Shown here: positions 27,496-36,735 of the stretch, one piece after another
How the letters are laid out: each line of letters starts with the position of its first letter
Numbering within the stretch: the first letter of the stretch is position 1
NCBI RefSeq assembly: GCF_030296755.1
Contig: NZ_AP027741.1
Location: 744,001-808,000 of the forward strand
DNA: 64,000 nucleotides
Direction of reading: 5' to 3'
Origin: Methylophaga marina
Lineage (GTDB): Bacteria > Pseudomonadota > Gammaproteobacteria > Nitrosococcales > Methylophagaceae
Made by a program: the position numbers and the translations under genes
The notes under the pieces: model-generated
What the model saw: only the letters and a program-made list of their open reading frames with translations
Databases searched by the model: none
What the model was told of the DNA's origin: nothing

Positions 27496-28242
27496 TTACC
27501 AATATTTCTCAATACTGATTTGGCCTGGATCACGTCGCGAATGTTTTTTCAAACCATGTGTATTGATTAATACATCCATTGTTTCCAAGACCATATCCGG
27601 ATTACCACACAACATCACCTGACTATCATCTGCATTGATCTTTAGGCCTGTGCGTTTTTCAAAGCGACCATCTTCAACAGCTTGAGGAATACGACCTGAT
27701 AATACATCCGGTGCGGCCTCACGGCTGACAAAAGGCACATACATAAACTGCTCGCTGTGTGCTGCTTCTATCGCGTCAATCGTCGCCTGATATGTCAGCT
27801 CATTTTGATATCTGACGGCATGAACCAATACCACCTTTTCAAATTGCTGCCAGACTTCAGCTGAGTTCAGAATAGAAAGAAACGGACCCACCCCAGTCCC
27901 GGTTGACAGTAAATAGAGATGCTTTCCTTCGGGTAACTGATCCAAGGTCATTAAGCCCGCGGCTTTGGGTGCCACAAAAATTTCGTCGCCAGGCTTCAGT
28001 TTAGCGAGTCGGGTAGAGAGTAAGCCATCCAGTACCTCAATAAAATAAAAGTCGAGCGGTCTCGTATCAGGACTATTCACCAAAGAAAAAGGTCGGCTGA
28101 CAAGTTCACCGTCAATCTCCAACGCTAAACGGGTAAATTGACCAGCTTTAAACATGGGATAATCAACATTCAGTCTTAACGAGTGCAATCGATCAGTCCA
28201 TTGCTTATTTTCAACTACAGTTGCCGTTAACCAGTCAGCCAT
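27496..28242 (-). CDS. fpr: Ferredoxin/flavodoxin-NADP+ reductase
   Basis: A 248-residue flavoprotein of the bacterial FPR class that exchanges electrons between NADP(H) and ferredoxin or flavodoxin. The FAD-binding RPFSLVNSP motif (near residue 50), the nucleotide motif STGTGVGPFLSIL, CGNPDMVLE and the C-terminal aromatic-ended EKYW are all present and typical of subclass I/IIA FPR. Encoded alone, with about 145 bases of non-coding DNA after its end. Confidence 0.93.
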   Translation of the reverse strand: MADWLTATVVENKQWTDRLHSLRLNVDYPMFKAGQFTRLALEIDGELVSRPFSLVNSPDTRPLDFYFIEVLDGLLSTRLAKLKPGDEIFVAPKAAGLMTLDQLPEGKHLYLLSTGTGVGPFLSILNSAEVWQQFEKVVLVHAVRYQNELTYQATIDAIEAAHSEQFMYVPFVSREAAPDVLSGRIPQAVEDGRFEKRTGLKINADDSQVMLCGNPDMVLETMDVLINTHGLKKHSRRDPGQISIEKYW

Positions 28243-28362
28243 GGTGGTGTCTCCCTTTTTGTCGAAATGATATAACGTTCTGATTAAGGGTCATGCTACT
28301 ATCAATTGACCTTGAATACGACGAACATAATCAACATAAACTGAGCCTAAGGTTAACGCTAA

Positions 28363-28821
28363 ATGACCAACCACATCATTGCAGAAGCGACATTAACTGA
28401 TCTGAATGCCATCACACATTTGTTAACCGTTCTGTTCACACAGGAGGCCGACTTTGAGCCACAGCCAGAGAAACAAATGCACGCGGTCAGTGATATTCTC
28501 AGGCATCCAGACAAAGGCCATTTTTTACTTATCAAACATCAGTCAAAAGTGGTTGGCGTTGTCAGTTTGTTATATCTGACCTCAACCGCCATGGGCGGTA
28601 AAGTCGCTTTATTGGAAGATATGGTCATTGATGAACAACATCGGGGTAAAGGCTTTGGCTCAGCTTTGTTGAATGCGGCTGTGAATTTTGCCAGACAACA
28701 AGGTTGCCTGCGGATGACGCTATTAACCGATGCTGATAACGCCATTGCACAAAAAATGTATCAGGATGAAGGCTTTACTCATTCAGCCATGATTCCGATG
28801 CGCTTAATCTTAGACACATAA
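28363..28821 (+). CDS. GNAT family N-acetyltransferase
   Basis: A 152-residue single-domain GNAT. Motif A with the acetyl-CoA pyrophosphate loop is LLEDMVIDEQHRGKGFGSALLNAAV (Q/R-x-x-G-x-G/A near residues 90-96), and the ending MTLLTDADNAIAQKMYQDEGF is the usual motif B. The substrate is unknown. Twelve bases before the next gene; the three genes to 29600 run in one direction and may be co-transcribed. Confidence 0.88.
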   Translation: MTNHIIAEATLTDLNAITHLLTVLFTQEADFEPQPEKQMHAVSDILRHPDKGHFLLIKHQSKVVGVVSLLYLTSTAMGGKVALLEDMVIDEQHRGKGFGSALLNAAVNFARQQGCLRMTLLTDADNAIAQKMYQDEGFTHSAMIPMRLILDT

Positions 28822-28832
28822 ATAAAAACGTC

Positions 28833-29237
28833 ATGGATGCGATTAATCCCAAATTATTATGGGAAATTTTTAAACATATACAACGCTGGCTAGCAAATCT
28901 CAATCGTGCTGGTGAGGCACGTCAGCAACAATCCAGAAAAGCGCTGAGAAATGTGATTATTGCAGCTCGCGAAACCAGTGTTTATGTGAGACAGATACAA
29001 GATACGCAACAAACTGACCATGCGACCGAGCGGCATCTAGCCAAATACTGGACGCAACTTGGCTTTGATTTAGAGGATCTGGGACTTAACAAACTCGCTA
29101 AACGCTGTCATATCACCGGCAAGCATTGGGCTGACCCTAAGTTTTATACTGATGACTTTCTGGAAAAAGCGGATATCAGTCTGGAGCGAATGGAAACATT
29201 AGCAAAACAGATTTTACTGGATATTGATAAACTCTAA
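28833..29237 (+). CDS. Uncharacterised helical protein
   Basis: A 134-residue, largely alpha-helical, charged and probably cytoplasmic protein that I do not recognise. It is rich in Trp and Lys/Arg (WEIFKHIQRWLANL, KYWTQLGFDLEDLGLNKLAKRCHITGKHWADPKFY). No membrane segment, signal or catalytic motif. It lies between a GNAT gene and an LprI-like gene with gaps of 11 and 3 bases, which supports it as a real gene. Confidence 0.65.
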   Translation: MDAINPKLLWEIFKHIQRWLANLNRAGEARQQQSRKALRNVIIAARETSVYVRQIQDTQQTDHATERHLAKYWTQLGFDLEDLGLNKLAKRCHITGKHWADPKFYTDDFLEKADISLERMETLAKQILLDIDKL

Positions 29238-29240
29238 ACC

Positions 29241-29600
29241 ATGAAATATTTTTTATTTAGCCTGCTTTTTATTGTCTCACCACTGACTCATGCACAAGCA
29301 CTATGCCCAATGACGAGTGCCGAGGCGCAGCAAAGTTGTTTAGATGAAAAATTACAATCAGCGATTGATCATATGGTGAGTGACTTAACCATCATTAAAC
29401 GACGCCATGCTGATAACAAGGCATTGCTAAAATCACTGGAATTATCTCAGCAAACCTGGGACGCCTATCGCAAGACACAATGTCTTAATGTGTATCAGAC
29501 CTGGCAAAAGCATCAAAATCAAACCGCCATGACGGCCAGTTGTGCTATTGAATTGACCAGACAACGCCATCAATTTCTACAGAATTATTACCTGAAGTAA
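29241..29600 (+). CDS. LprI/DUF1311-like secreted protein
   Basis: A 119-residue protein with a signal peptide (MKYFLFSLLFIVSPLTHAQA) and four cysteines in the mature part. The AQQSCLDEKLQSAIDHM and QQTWDAYRKTQCLN segments are characteristic of the LprI N-terminal domain (DUF1311), whose members include lysozyme inhibitors. A periplasmic location is likely. Convergent with ribF six bases later. Confidence 0.78.
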   Translation: MKYFLFSLLFIVSPLTHAQALCPMTSAEAQQSCLDEKLQSAIDHMVSDLTIIKRRHADNKALLKSLELSQQTWDAYRKTQCLNVYQTWQKHQNQTAMTASCAIELTRQRHQFLQNYYLK

Positions 29601-29606
29601 ACCTGT

Positions 29607-30539
29607 TCAAACCTGTGAAAAATATTGGCGTGCCTGCTCCGCATCCAGATGAATCTGAGCAATGAGTTGCTCCAGGCCATCAAAACGCTGTTCATCACGA
29701 ATCTTGTGTAAGAAAAATACTTGGACATGCTCTCCATATATTTCTCTTTTAAAATCAAACAAATGCACTTCAAGCAAGGCTTTATTTCCACCGATGGTAG
29801 GTCGAATACCAATATTCGCTACGCCATTGACCGGCTCTTCATCAATACCAAATAACTGCACAGCAAAAACACCTGTCAGTGGAATTTTATGGCGATGTAA
29901 ATGGATATTCGCAGTGGGAAAGCCCATCTTGCGGCCGCGCTTATCACCATGGGCGACACGACCACTCATTCTGTATGGGCGTCCTAATAATTTTTCAGCC
30001 AATACTAAATCACCGCTGCTCAGAGCATTTCTTATGCGCGTACTACTCACCCGATTTTGATCAATGGCAAAGGTATGCATATTCACAACTTGGAAGCCAT
30101 ATTTTTTGCCGGCTTCCTGTAGCAACGCAAAATCCCCTTTTCTTTCACAACCAAAGCGAAAGTCATCCCCTACGACTAAATATTTGACGTTCAAACCTTC
30201 CACTAATAATTTTTGAATAAACAGTTCAGCTGACATCTCTGCCAAGCGTTGATTGAAGCGCAAGACACATAACTGCTGAATGGAATAACAACGCAATGCT
30301 TCCACTTTTTCACGAAACCGCGTCAGTCTGGCTGGGGCTTTTTCTGGTACAAAATATTCAAAAGGCTGCGGCTCAAAAGTTATCACTACGGCAGGTAATT
30401 TCAGCGTATCGCCTTTCATGGCTAATTGAGTTAATACCGCCTGATGGCCTAAGTGAACACCATCAAAATTACCAATGGTAGCGACACACCCTTGTGGTGA
30501 AGCAGGTAAATTATGAAAACCGCGAATGATTTTCGGCAT
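29607..30539 (-). CDS. ribF: Bifunctional riboflavin kinase / FAD synthetase
   Basis: A 310-residue enzyme converting riboflavin to FMN and then FAD. The N-terminal adenylyltransferase domain shows TIGNFDGVHLGHQAVL (near residue 25) and VGDDFRFGCERKGD plus the SSTRIR motif. The C-terminal kinase domain shows HGDKRGRKMGFPTANI and the GVANIGIRPT segment. I use the ATG at 30539 (MPKIIRGF) because residues of the in-frame extension upstream do not fit the family. Divergent from xseB. Confidence 0.96.
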   Translation of the reverse strand: MPKIIRGFHNLPASPQGCVATIGNFDGVHLGHQAVLTQLAMKGDTLKLPAVVITFEPQPFEYFVPEKAPARLTRFREKVEALRCYSIQQLCVLRFNQRLAEMSAELFIQKLLVEGLNVKYLVVGDDFRFGCERKGDFALLQEAGKKYGFQVVNMHTFAIDQNRVSSTRIRNALSSGDLVLAEKLLGRPYRMSGRVAHGDKRGRKMGFPTANIHLHRHKIPLTGVFAVQLFGIDEEPVNGVANIGIRPTIGGNKALLEVHLFDFKREIYGEHVQVFFLHKIRDEQRFDGLEQLIAQIHLDAEQARQYFSQV

Positions 30540-30666
30540 AAGACGTTGTCTACCAAAAAAATAATCAAACACAACAGAGTAACGGCAAATAAAAAAACAA
30601 TCCAGCAGGCAAGCCTACGCCTATTACCTTATAATAGGCGCAAAATTATTTCGGTCAGAGGCAAGA

Positions 30667-30912
30667 ATGGCAGCGAAACAAAAAAAGCTGGATTATGAAG
30701 CTGCAGTTAAAGAGCTGGAAGCATTAGTTGAACGCTTAGAAGATGGCGATATTAGTCTGGAAGAATCCCTTAAACTTTATGAACGTGGTGTATTACTGAC
30801 GCGTGATTGCCAGGAGTCACTGCAAGCAGCAGAACAAAAAGTACAAATGCTGTTACAACAATCTGGCCAAAGCAATATGGTAGATTTCGACCCGGAAACT
30901 GGTGACGCGTGA
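30667..30912 (+). CDS. xseB: Exodeoxyribonuclease VII small subunit
   Basis: An 81-residue helical protein. It shows the family signature YEAAVKELEALVERLEDGDISLEESLKLYERGV and the SLQAAEQKVQML end. It binds the large XseA subunit (not in the window) to form the ExoVII nuclease that degrades single-stranded DNA. It is the first gene of xseB-ispA-dxs, the classical gammaproteobacterial order, and overlaps ispA as GTGA. Confidence 0.96.
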   Translation: MAAKQKKLDYEAAVKELEALVERLEDGDISLEESLKLYERGVLLTRDCQESLQAAEQKVQMLLQQSGQSNMVDFDPETGDA

Positions 30913-31805
30913 ACGTCAAGTTTCCTCTCGAAGACTGGATGTTAAAACACCAGTCCCAAATTGAATTTGTATTAGAAAAACGTCTTCAGCAAGGTCTAAA
31001 GCCGGGATCAGCACGTTTATTCGAAGCCATGCGTTACGCCACATTGGGCGGGGGTAAACGTTTACGTGCGCTACTTGTTTACGCCACAGGACAAGCCATG
31101 GGAGCTAAGCAACCAGCCATGGATGTTGCCGCTGCTGCAGTTGAAATGATCCATGCCTATTCGCTGGTACATGATGATATGCCCATGATGGATGACGATG
31201 ATTTACGAAGAGGTCGTCCAACCTGTCACAAAGCTTATGATGAAGCCACGGCGCTTTTAGTCGGTGATGCCTTACAAACTCAAGCGTTCGAAACCTTGTG
31301 TGATGAGACGCTGACGGATAAACAACAAAGTCGTATGATAAAAACACTCAGTCATGCTTCGGGGGCAGCAGGCATGGCAGGAGGCCAAGCCATTGACTTG
31401 GAATCCGTTGGAAAAAAACTGGATATCGACGCACTTCAAGCCATGCATAAGTTAAAAACCGGCGCATTAATCCGGGCAAGTGTCTTAATGGGCGCCTTAT
31501 CAGCAGAACAATACGATGAAACCATACTTGAACACCTTGATCGCTATGCAGACTGCATAGGACTGGCTTTTCAGGTACAGGACGATGTGTTGGATGTGAT
31601 CACAGACACAGAAACGCTCGGAAAAACGCAAGGTGCCGATATTGCATTGAATAAACCCACATATCCTGCTTTACTAGGCCTCGAAAAAGCACAACAAAAA
31701 GCGGTTGCGTTGATAGAAAAAGCACTCACTCACCTTGATGCGTGCCCATTTAACTCAGAAGTGCTGGCCGAATTGGCCCAGTTTGTTGTGAAACGCTCAC
31801 ATTAA
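30909..31805 (+). CDS. ispA: Farnesyl diphosphate synthase (short-chain polyprenyl synthase)
   Basis: A 298-residue prenyltransferase. It makes C15 farnesyl diphosphate from IPP and DMAPP. First Asp-rich motif LVHDDMPMMDDDDLRRGRP, second QVQDDVLDVITD, and the GGGKRLRALLVY start motif are present. It begins with GTG overlapping the xseB stop and is followed by dxs after 12 bases, so the same transcript provides the first enzyme and an end enzyme of the pathway. Confidence 0.96.
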   Translation: MNVKFPLEDWMLKHQSQIEFVLEKRLQQGLKPGSARLFEAMRYATLGGGKRLRALLVYATGQAMGAKQPAMDVAAAAVEMIHAYSLVHDDMPMMDDDDLRRGRPTCHKAYDEATALLVGDALQTQAFETLCDETLTDKQQSRMIKTLSHASGAAGMAGGQAIDLESVGKKLDIDALQAMHKLKTGALIRASVLMGALSAEQYDETILEHLDRYADCIGLAFQVQDDVLDVITDTETLGKTQGADIALNKPTYPALLGLEKAQQKAVALIEKALTHLDACPFNSEVLAELAQFVVKRSH

Positions 31806-31817
31806 GAAATCGACAGA

Positions 31818-33641
31818 ATGGATACAATACTCGCTCATATCAATAGTCCGGATGATCTGCGTCAGCTGGATAAAAAACAGTTGCCCCAGCTGGCCGAAGA
31901 GTTGAGAACACTGATTATCGATAGTGTGCAGCAAACAGGCGGGCATATTTCCTCTAATCTGGGCGTTATCGAACTCACTATTGCCCTACATTATGTCTTT
32001 GACACGCCAACCGATCGGCTGGTGTGGGATGTAGGTCACCAGAGTTATGTACACAAAATATTGACTGGCCGTCGTGATCAAATGAACACCATGCGTCAGC
32101 CTGGCGGGTTATCTGGTTTTCCAAAACGTAGCGAAAGTAACTACGATACATTTGGCGTCGGTCATTCGAGCACCTCAATCAGTGCAGCGTTAGGTATGGC
32201 ACTGGCAGCACAAGCCAATAACGATCCACGTCACGCCGTCGCAATTATTGGTGACGGCGCGCTTACCGCAGGGCAAGCTTTTGAAGCTTTAGCACACGCT
32301 GGTGATTTAAGTGCCAATCTCTTAGTTATTCTTAACGACAATGAAATGTCGATATCAAGAAATGTCGGCGGCATGGCGAATTATCTTGCTAAATTACTTT
32401 CGGGAAGCTTCTATGCATCCGCTCGTGAGGGCAGTAAGCGTGTACTTGAAAAGATTCCACCAGCATGGGAAATCGCCAAACGCGCAGAAGAACATGTCAA
32501 AGGTATGATGGTTCCCGGCACCCTTTTTGAAGAAATGGGCTTCAACTATATCGGTCCTATTGATGGTCATGACATTGATACCTTGATAGCGACCATGACC
32601 AATTTGAAAAAGCGTAAAGGGCCGCAGTTTCTTCATATCGTCACCAAAAAAGGCAAAGGTTATGAGCCTGCCGAATTACATCCATGTAAATACCATGGAG
32701 TGAGTCCGGCCAATAGTAAATCTTCCGGCCCCTCCTATACTCAAGTTTTCGGCCGTTGGTTATGCGATATGGCTCGTCTGGATCCGGATTTATTCGGTAT
32801 TACACCAGCCATGTGCGAAGGCTCGGGGTTGAATCGCTTTGCCGAAGATTTTCCTGAGCGTTACTTTGATGTCGGTATTGCTGAACAACATTCAGTCACC
32901 CTCGCCGCTGGTTTGGCTTGTGAAGGCAAAAAACCCGTTGTTGCGATTTATTCAACCTTTCTACAACGAGCTTATGATCAACTGATTCATGATGTGGCTA
33001 TTCAGAATCTGAATGTATTATTTGCCATTGATCGTGCCGGTTTGGTTGGCGCTGATGGTCCGACCCATGCGGGCAGTTTCGACTTAAGTTTTTTACGTTG
33101 TATTCCGAACATGGTCATCATGGCACCCGCTGATGAAAATGAGTGTCGACAAATGTTAACCACTGGTTTTCGTTACAACGGGCCAGCAGCAGTACGTTAT
33201 CCACGTGGTAGTGGTAACGGTACCACGGTGGAGCCGGCGCTGACCTCACTGGAAATGGGTAAAGCCCGATTAAAACGCCAAGGTGAAAAAGTAGCCATTC
33301 TTGCCTTTGGCAGTATGGTCACTGCCGCAGAACAAGCCGCAGAACAGGTCAACGCAACTGTGGTGAATATGCGATTTGTTAAACCCCTTGATACAGACAT
33401 GATCAAACAAATCGCTGACTCACACGACCTTATTATCACCATTGAAGAAAATGCGGTCATGGGTGGTGCTGGCAGCGCAGTAAATGAATATTTGAGAGAA
33501 ATGAATCACGCTGTCGCCATAAAACTGATGGGCTTACCTGATTCATTCATCGAGCATGGCGTTCATAGCAGCATGTTAAGTCAGTGCGGTCTGGATGCTG
33601 ACGGTATTTTGCATACCATTAATCAGCACTTTACGGCATAA
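31818..33641 (+). CDS. dxs: 1-deoxy-D-xylulose-5-phosphate synthase
   Basis: A 607-residue thiamine-diphosphate enzyme making DXP from pyruvate and glyceraldehyde 3-phosphate, the first step of the non-mevalonate isoprenoid pathway. Visible: [18 protein letters not shown], the cofactor motif [14 protein letters not shown] ending at NDN, the [20 protein letters not shown] pyrimidine-binding part and the C-terminal transketolase domain. Its length is typical (about 620). Last gene of the xseB-ispA-dxs operon. Confidence 0.97.
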   Translation: MDTILAHINSPDDLRQLDKKQLPQLAEELRTLIIDSVQQTGGHISSNLGVIELTIALHYVFDTPTDRLVWDVGHQSYVHKILTGRRDQMNTMRQPGGLSGFPKRSESNYDTFGVGHSSTSISAALGMALAAQANNDPRHAVAIIGDGALTAGQAFEALAHAGDLSANLLVILNDNEMSISRNVGGMANYLAKLLSGSFYASAREGSKRVLEKIPPAWEIAKRAEEHVKGMMVPGTLFEEMGFNYIGPIDGHDIDTLIATMTNLKKRKGPQFLHIVTKKGKGYEPAELHPCKYHGVSPANSKSSGPSYTQVFGRWLCDMARLDPDLFGITPAMCEGSGLNRFAEDFPERYFDVGIAEQHSVTLAAGLACEGKKPVVAIYSTFLQRAYDQLIHDVAIQNLNVLFAIDRAGLVGADGPTHAGSFDLSFLRCIPNMVIMAPADENECRQMLTTGFRYNGPAAVRYPRGSGNGTTVEPALTSLEMGKARLKRQGEKVAILAFGSMVTAAEQAAEQVNATVVNMRFVKPLDTDMIKQIADSHDLIITIEENAVMGGAGSAVNEYLREMNHAVAIKLMGLPDSFIEHGVHSSMLSQCGLDADGILHTINQHFTA

Positions 33642-33685
33642 TACGCTGTCTTCGTGAACGATTCCTGAGTATAATAGTCAACATT

Positions 33686-34069
33686 ATGAGCGCAACGTAC
33701 ACCCTGAAAATTTTGGCCGATTTTGCCTCGGCACATACCCTGAGAGATTATCCAGGTGATTGCAGTCGCATGCATGGCCACAACTGGAAGCTGGAAGTCG
33801 AAGTCACTGCCACTGATCTGAATGATCATGGCATGGGCATGGATTTCAAAACTATCAAAACAGCGACTCGTGAGTTGGCAAAAACGTTGGACCACCGATA
33901 TCTGAATGACATCCCACCATTTGATACCATCAATCCAACGGCTGAAAATATTGCCAGATTTTTTTACCAAAAGCTCAGTGATACCTTAAATAATGATATC
34001 GCTAAAGTTTCCGGTGTTACTTTGTGGGAAACGGATCGCGCTTGCGTTAAATACAGCGAGGATAATTGA
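33686..34069 (+). CDS. queD: 6-carboxy-5,6,7,8-tetrahydropterin synthase (QueD / PTPS family)
   Basis: A 127-residue zinc enzyme of the PTPS family. The zinc His residues are in FASAHTL and MHGHNW, and the catalytic Cys of the C-x3-HGH motif is present (GDCSRMHGHNW), so it is of the QueD type, not PTPS-III. The HRYLNDIPPFDTINPTAENIA block follows the usual pattern. It converts dihydroneopterin triphosphate to carboxytetrahydropterin for queuosine. Its stop is followed immediately by folE2, which supplies the substrate. Confidence 0.9.
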   Translation: MSATYTLKILADFASAHTLRDYPGDCSRMHGHNWKLEVEVTATDLNDHGMGMDFKTIKTATRELAKTLDHRYLNDIPPFDTINPTAENIARFFYQKLSDTLNNDIAKVSGVTLWETDRACVKYSEDN

Positions 34070-34882
34070 ATGAGCACAACCCCAGCCAGCACTGAGATAA
34101 AAGACGAAATCGAAGACGTCCAGAATATCGCCGATCAACGTAAAATTGCTATTGATAAAGTCGGCATCAAAGACATTAAACACCCCGTTAAAGTCAGTGA
34201 TCGTACGACCGGTGAGCAACATACCATTGCTAACTTTAATATGTATGTGAATTTGCCACATCAATTTAAAGGCACACATATGTCACGCTTTGTGGAGATT
34301 TTGAATCAACACGAACGTGAAATTACGGTTAAGTCATTCCGCGAAATGCTTGGTCAAATGACCGAGCGCCTTGATGCTGAATCTGGCTACATTGAAATGA
34401 ACTTCCCTTATTTTGTAAACAAGGAAGCGCCCATTTCAAAAGTCAAAAGCTTGATGGATTATGACGTCACGTTTATTGGTGAAATCACCGGTGCAACAAC
34501 CATGATGACGGTTAAGGTTGTCGTTCCTGTCACTAGTCTATGTCCTTGCTCCAAGAACATCTCTGATTACGGCGCACATAATCAACGCTCACATGTGACT
34601 TTGACTGTCCGTGTAGAGAGCTTTGTCTGGATCGAAGATTTAATCGATCTTGTTGAGAAAGAAGCGTCTTGTGAAATCTTTGGTTTATTAAAGCGTCCTG
34701 ATGAAAAATACGTCACTGAACGCGCTTATGATAATCCAAAATTCGTTGAAGATATGGTGCGTGATATCGCAGCAAGATTGAATCAAGATTCTCGTATTAC
34801 GGCTTACACAGTCGAATCAGAAAACTTTGAATCTATCCATAACCATTCTGCTTATGCATTAATAAGCAAAGGGTTTGATTAA
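34070..34882 (+). CDS. folE2: GTP cyclohydrolase FolE2 (type IB)
   Basis: A 270-residue GCYH-IB enzyme that opens GTP to dihydroneopterin triphosphate, feeding folate and queuosine synthesis. The fold and residues are those of FolE2: the [21 protein letters not shown] segment, the active-site Cys in [20 protein letters not shown] and the [16 protein letters not shown] end. FolE2 is known as the metal-promiscuous replacement of zinc-dependent FolE, often under zinc limitation. The ATG directly follows the queD stop; a terminator follows the gene. Confidence 0.95.
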   Translation: MSTTPASTEIKDEIEDVQNIADQRKIAIDKVGIKDIKHPVKVSDRTTGEQHTIANFNMYVNLPHQFKGTHMSRFVEILNQHEREITVKSFREMLGQMTERLDAESGYIEMNFPYFVNKEAPISKVKSLMDYDVTFIGEITGATTMMTVKVVVPVTSLCPCSKNISDYGAHNQRSHVTLTVRVESFVWIEDLIDLVEKEASCEIFGLLKRPDEKYVTERAYDNPKFVEDMVRDIAARLNQDSRITAYTVESENFESIHNHSAYALISKGFD

Positions 34883-34903
34883 TCATTATTGATTGGTTCA
34901 TCT

Positions 34904-34933
34904 AAAAAAAGCCTGGTTAACCAGGCTTTTTTT
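34904..34933. terminator. Bidirectional terminator between folE2 and the aspartic protease gene
   Basis: AAAAAAAGCCTGG paired with CCAGGCTTTTTTT around a TTAA loop forms a strong stem with flanking A and T runs that serves both convergent genes. Confidence 0.92.
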
Positions 34934-34935
34934 GC

Positions 34936-35580
34936 TTAATATTTTTGTCTTAGATCAAGACGTTCACCATTGTGCTGAATGTCCAGCTGTCCCAGAAAGG
35001 ACATGCCGAGTAAGGTCACTGAAGGTTCTTCACCATCTAAGACGACGGCATCAACATTATGCAGTTTTATCTGCTCAAGCTGCACGTAGTCTAGTTTGAC
35101 CTTATAGCCCACACTCTTGCCTGAAGCCGTCCTTATCCCCACCTGCTGCCCTCGAAGATAATCAATCCCAAGGCGAGCTGCAGTAGCTGAGTTCATGGCG
35201 ATAGTACTGGCCCCTGTATCGACCAAAAAGCTTGTCGTATAACCGTTTATATTGCCGGTTGCGGTATACATGCCATTGCTTGGCCATAATGTCACTGCTG
35301 TTTTTTTCTCAGCTTCAATGTAGTTGCTGCTGATACGATCCCCTAGAGGGAAAGTTTGTTTTTCTCCATTGATTTCAAAAGTGGCCTTATTACTATTGGC
35401 AGCAAGCAATTTCAGGCCTTCAGGGCTTGTTTCACCGACACTCAATAAATGTTGATTACCATCCACTTCAACCACGGCTTTGTCTTTAAATAAGCCAACC
35501 ACCATAATGTCGATATTAACGGCCTCTGCTCGAGCGCTAATTAACAGTATAATAAGCGACACTAATATAACTTTAGCCAT
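34936..35580 (-). CDS. Retropepsin-like periplasmic aspartic protease
   Basis: A 214-residue protein with a signal peptide (MAKVILVSLIILLISARAEA). An N-terminal beta domain of about 90 residues precedes a single-lobe aspartic protease domain with the active-site motif TSFLVDTGASTIAMN near residue 120 and the family's GMSFLGQLDIQ end, as in TIGR02281-type clan AA proteins. One Asp per chain implies a homodimer. Divergent from the mobA-mobB gene, with about 38 bases between the starts. Confidence 0.88.
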   Translation of the reverse strand: MAKVILVSLIILLISARAEAVNIDIMVVGLFKDKAVVEVDGNQHLLSVGETSPEGLKLLAANSNKATFEINGEKQTFPLGDRISSNYIEAEKKTAVTLWPSNGMYTATGNINGYTTSFLVDTGASTIAMNSATAARLGIDYLRGQQVGIRTASGKSVGYKVKLDYVQLEQIKLHNVDAVVLDGEEPSVTLLGMSFLGQLDIQHNGERLDLRQKY

Positions 35581-35618
35581 GACTTTTCTTTTTAATCAGG
35601 TTGTTCACTAATCGCATC

Positions 35619-36733
35619 ATGAGCATTTTCTCCCCTATTACAGTCTCTGGCGTACTGCTGGCTGGCGGCCAATCCCGCCGAATGGGTGGTCAAGACAAAG
35701 GCTTGCTTCACTATCAGGGCAGAGCGATGGTAAGCCATGTCATTGATGCTATATTACCGCAAGTTGATGATTTATATATCAGTGCGAATCGACATATTGA
35801 AAAATATCAAACTTTTTCGTATCCGGTTATCACGGATAATCTCGCCAATTTCCAGGGGCCACTGTCTGGCATACTATCAGTAATGCAGCAGGTAAAATCA
35901 GCGTACTTACTGACCGTACCTTGTGATAATCCGCTTATCAGTGCCCAACTCAGGCAACGTTTAATGGAAGCCTTGTTAGCGACTGGAAGCGATATTGCCG
36001 TTGCCCATGATGGCACACAATTACAACCGGTATTTGCGTTAATTCCGCTTCGGCTTAAACAGTCTTTGTCTGAGTTTTTAGCTTCAGGTCAGCGTAAAAC
36101 CCGCGATTGGTTATATCAACATAAGGTGGTTGAAGTCGATTTTTCTGATCAGGCAGACTTTTTTATCAATATCAATTCACCTGATGAATTAACGCTAAAG
36201 CCAGAAATACGCTCAACCAAACCACTTCTGGGCTTTGCGGCGTTCAGCGGAACAGGTAAAACGACTTTACTCACTAAGCTGATACCCGCGCTCAAAGACA
36301 GAAATATCCGTGTTGCGGTGATAAAACACGCTCACCATAATTTTGATATCGATAAGCCAGGAAAAGACAGCTATCAAATCCGTGAAGCCGGTGCTGAAGA
36401 AATGATTATTGCTTCAGATAAAATGATGGCACTGATGAAAAAAATCATGACGATCTCATCGAGCCCGAATTACAACCATTAATTCAGCGTCTGGATACAC
36501 GCACCATCGACCTCATCCTTGTTGAAGGCTTTAAACACGAACGTTTCCCTAAAATAGAATTAAACCGCACAGAACTAGGCACACCAACATTATATAAGGA
36601 TGACCCGCATATCATCGCCGTTGCGTCCGACAATGCCATCGCAAGTGATGGTATGCCTTTCATGCTGGATATCAACCATATACCTGCTATGGTCGACTTT
36701 ATTGAACAGTTTATTTTTTCATGGAAAAGCTAA
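35619..36733 (+). CDS. mobAB: MobA-MobB fusion, frame broken by one base in the MobB part
   Basis: The N-terminal part (about 1-195) is MobA, which adds GMP to molybdopterin: VLLAGGQSRRMGGQDKGLL, LTVPCDNPLI. The C-terminal part is the MobB GTP-binding domain: GFAAFSGTGKTTLLTKLIPAL (P-loop), VIKHAHHNFDIDKPGKDSY. The frame is lost at the A7 run, 36438-36444. One more A gives MKKNHDDLIEPELQPLI and then LILVEGFKHERFPKIEL to a stop at 36733, in all about 371 residues. I use the ATG at 35619. The next gene is moeA, so this is a molybdenum-cofactor operon making the guanine dinucleotide form. Confidence 0.87.
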
Positions 36734-36735
36734 AT

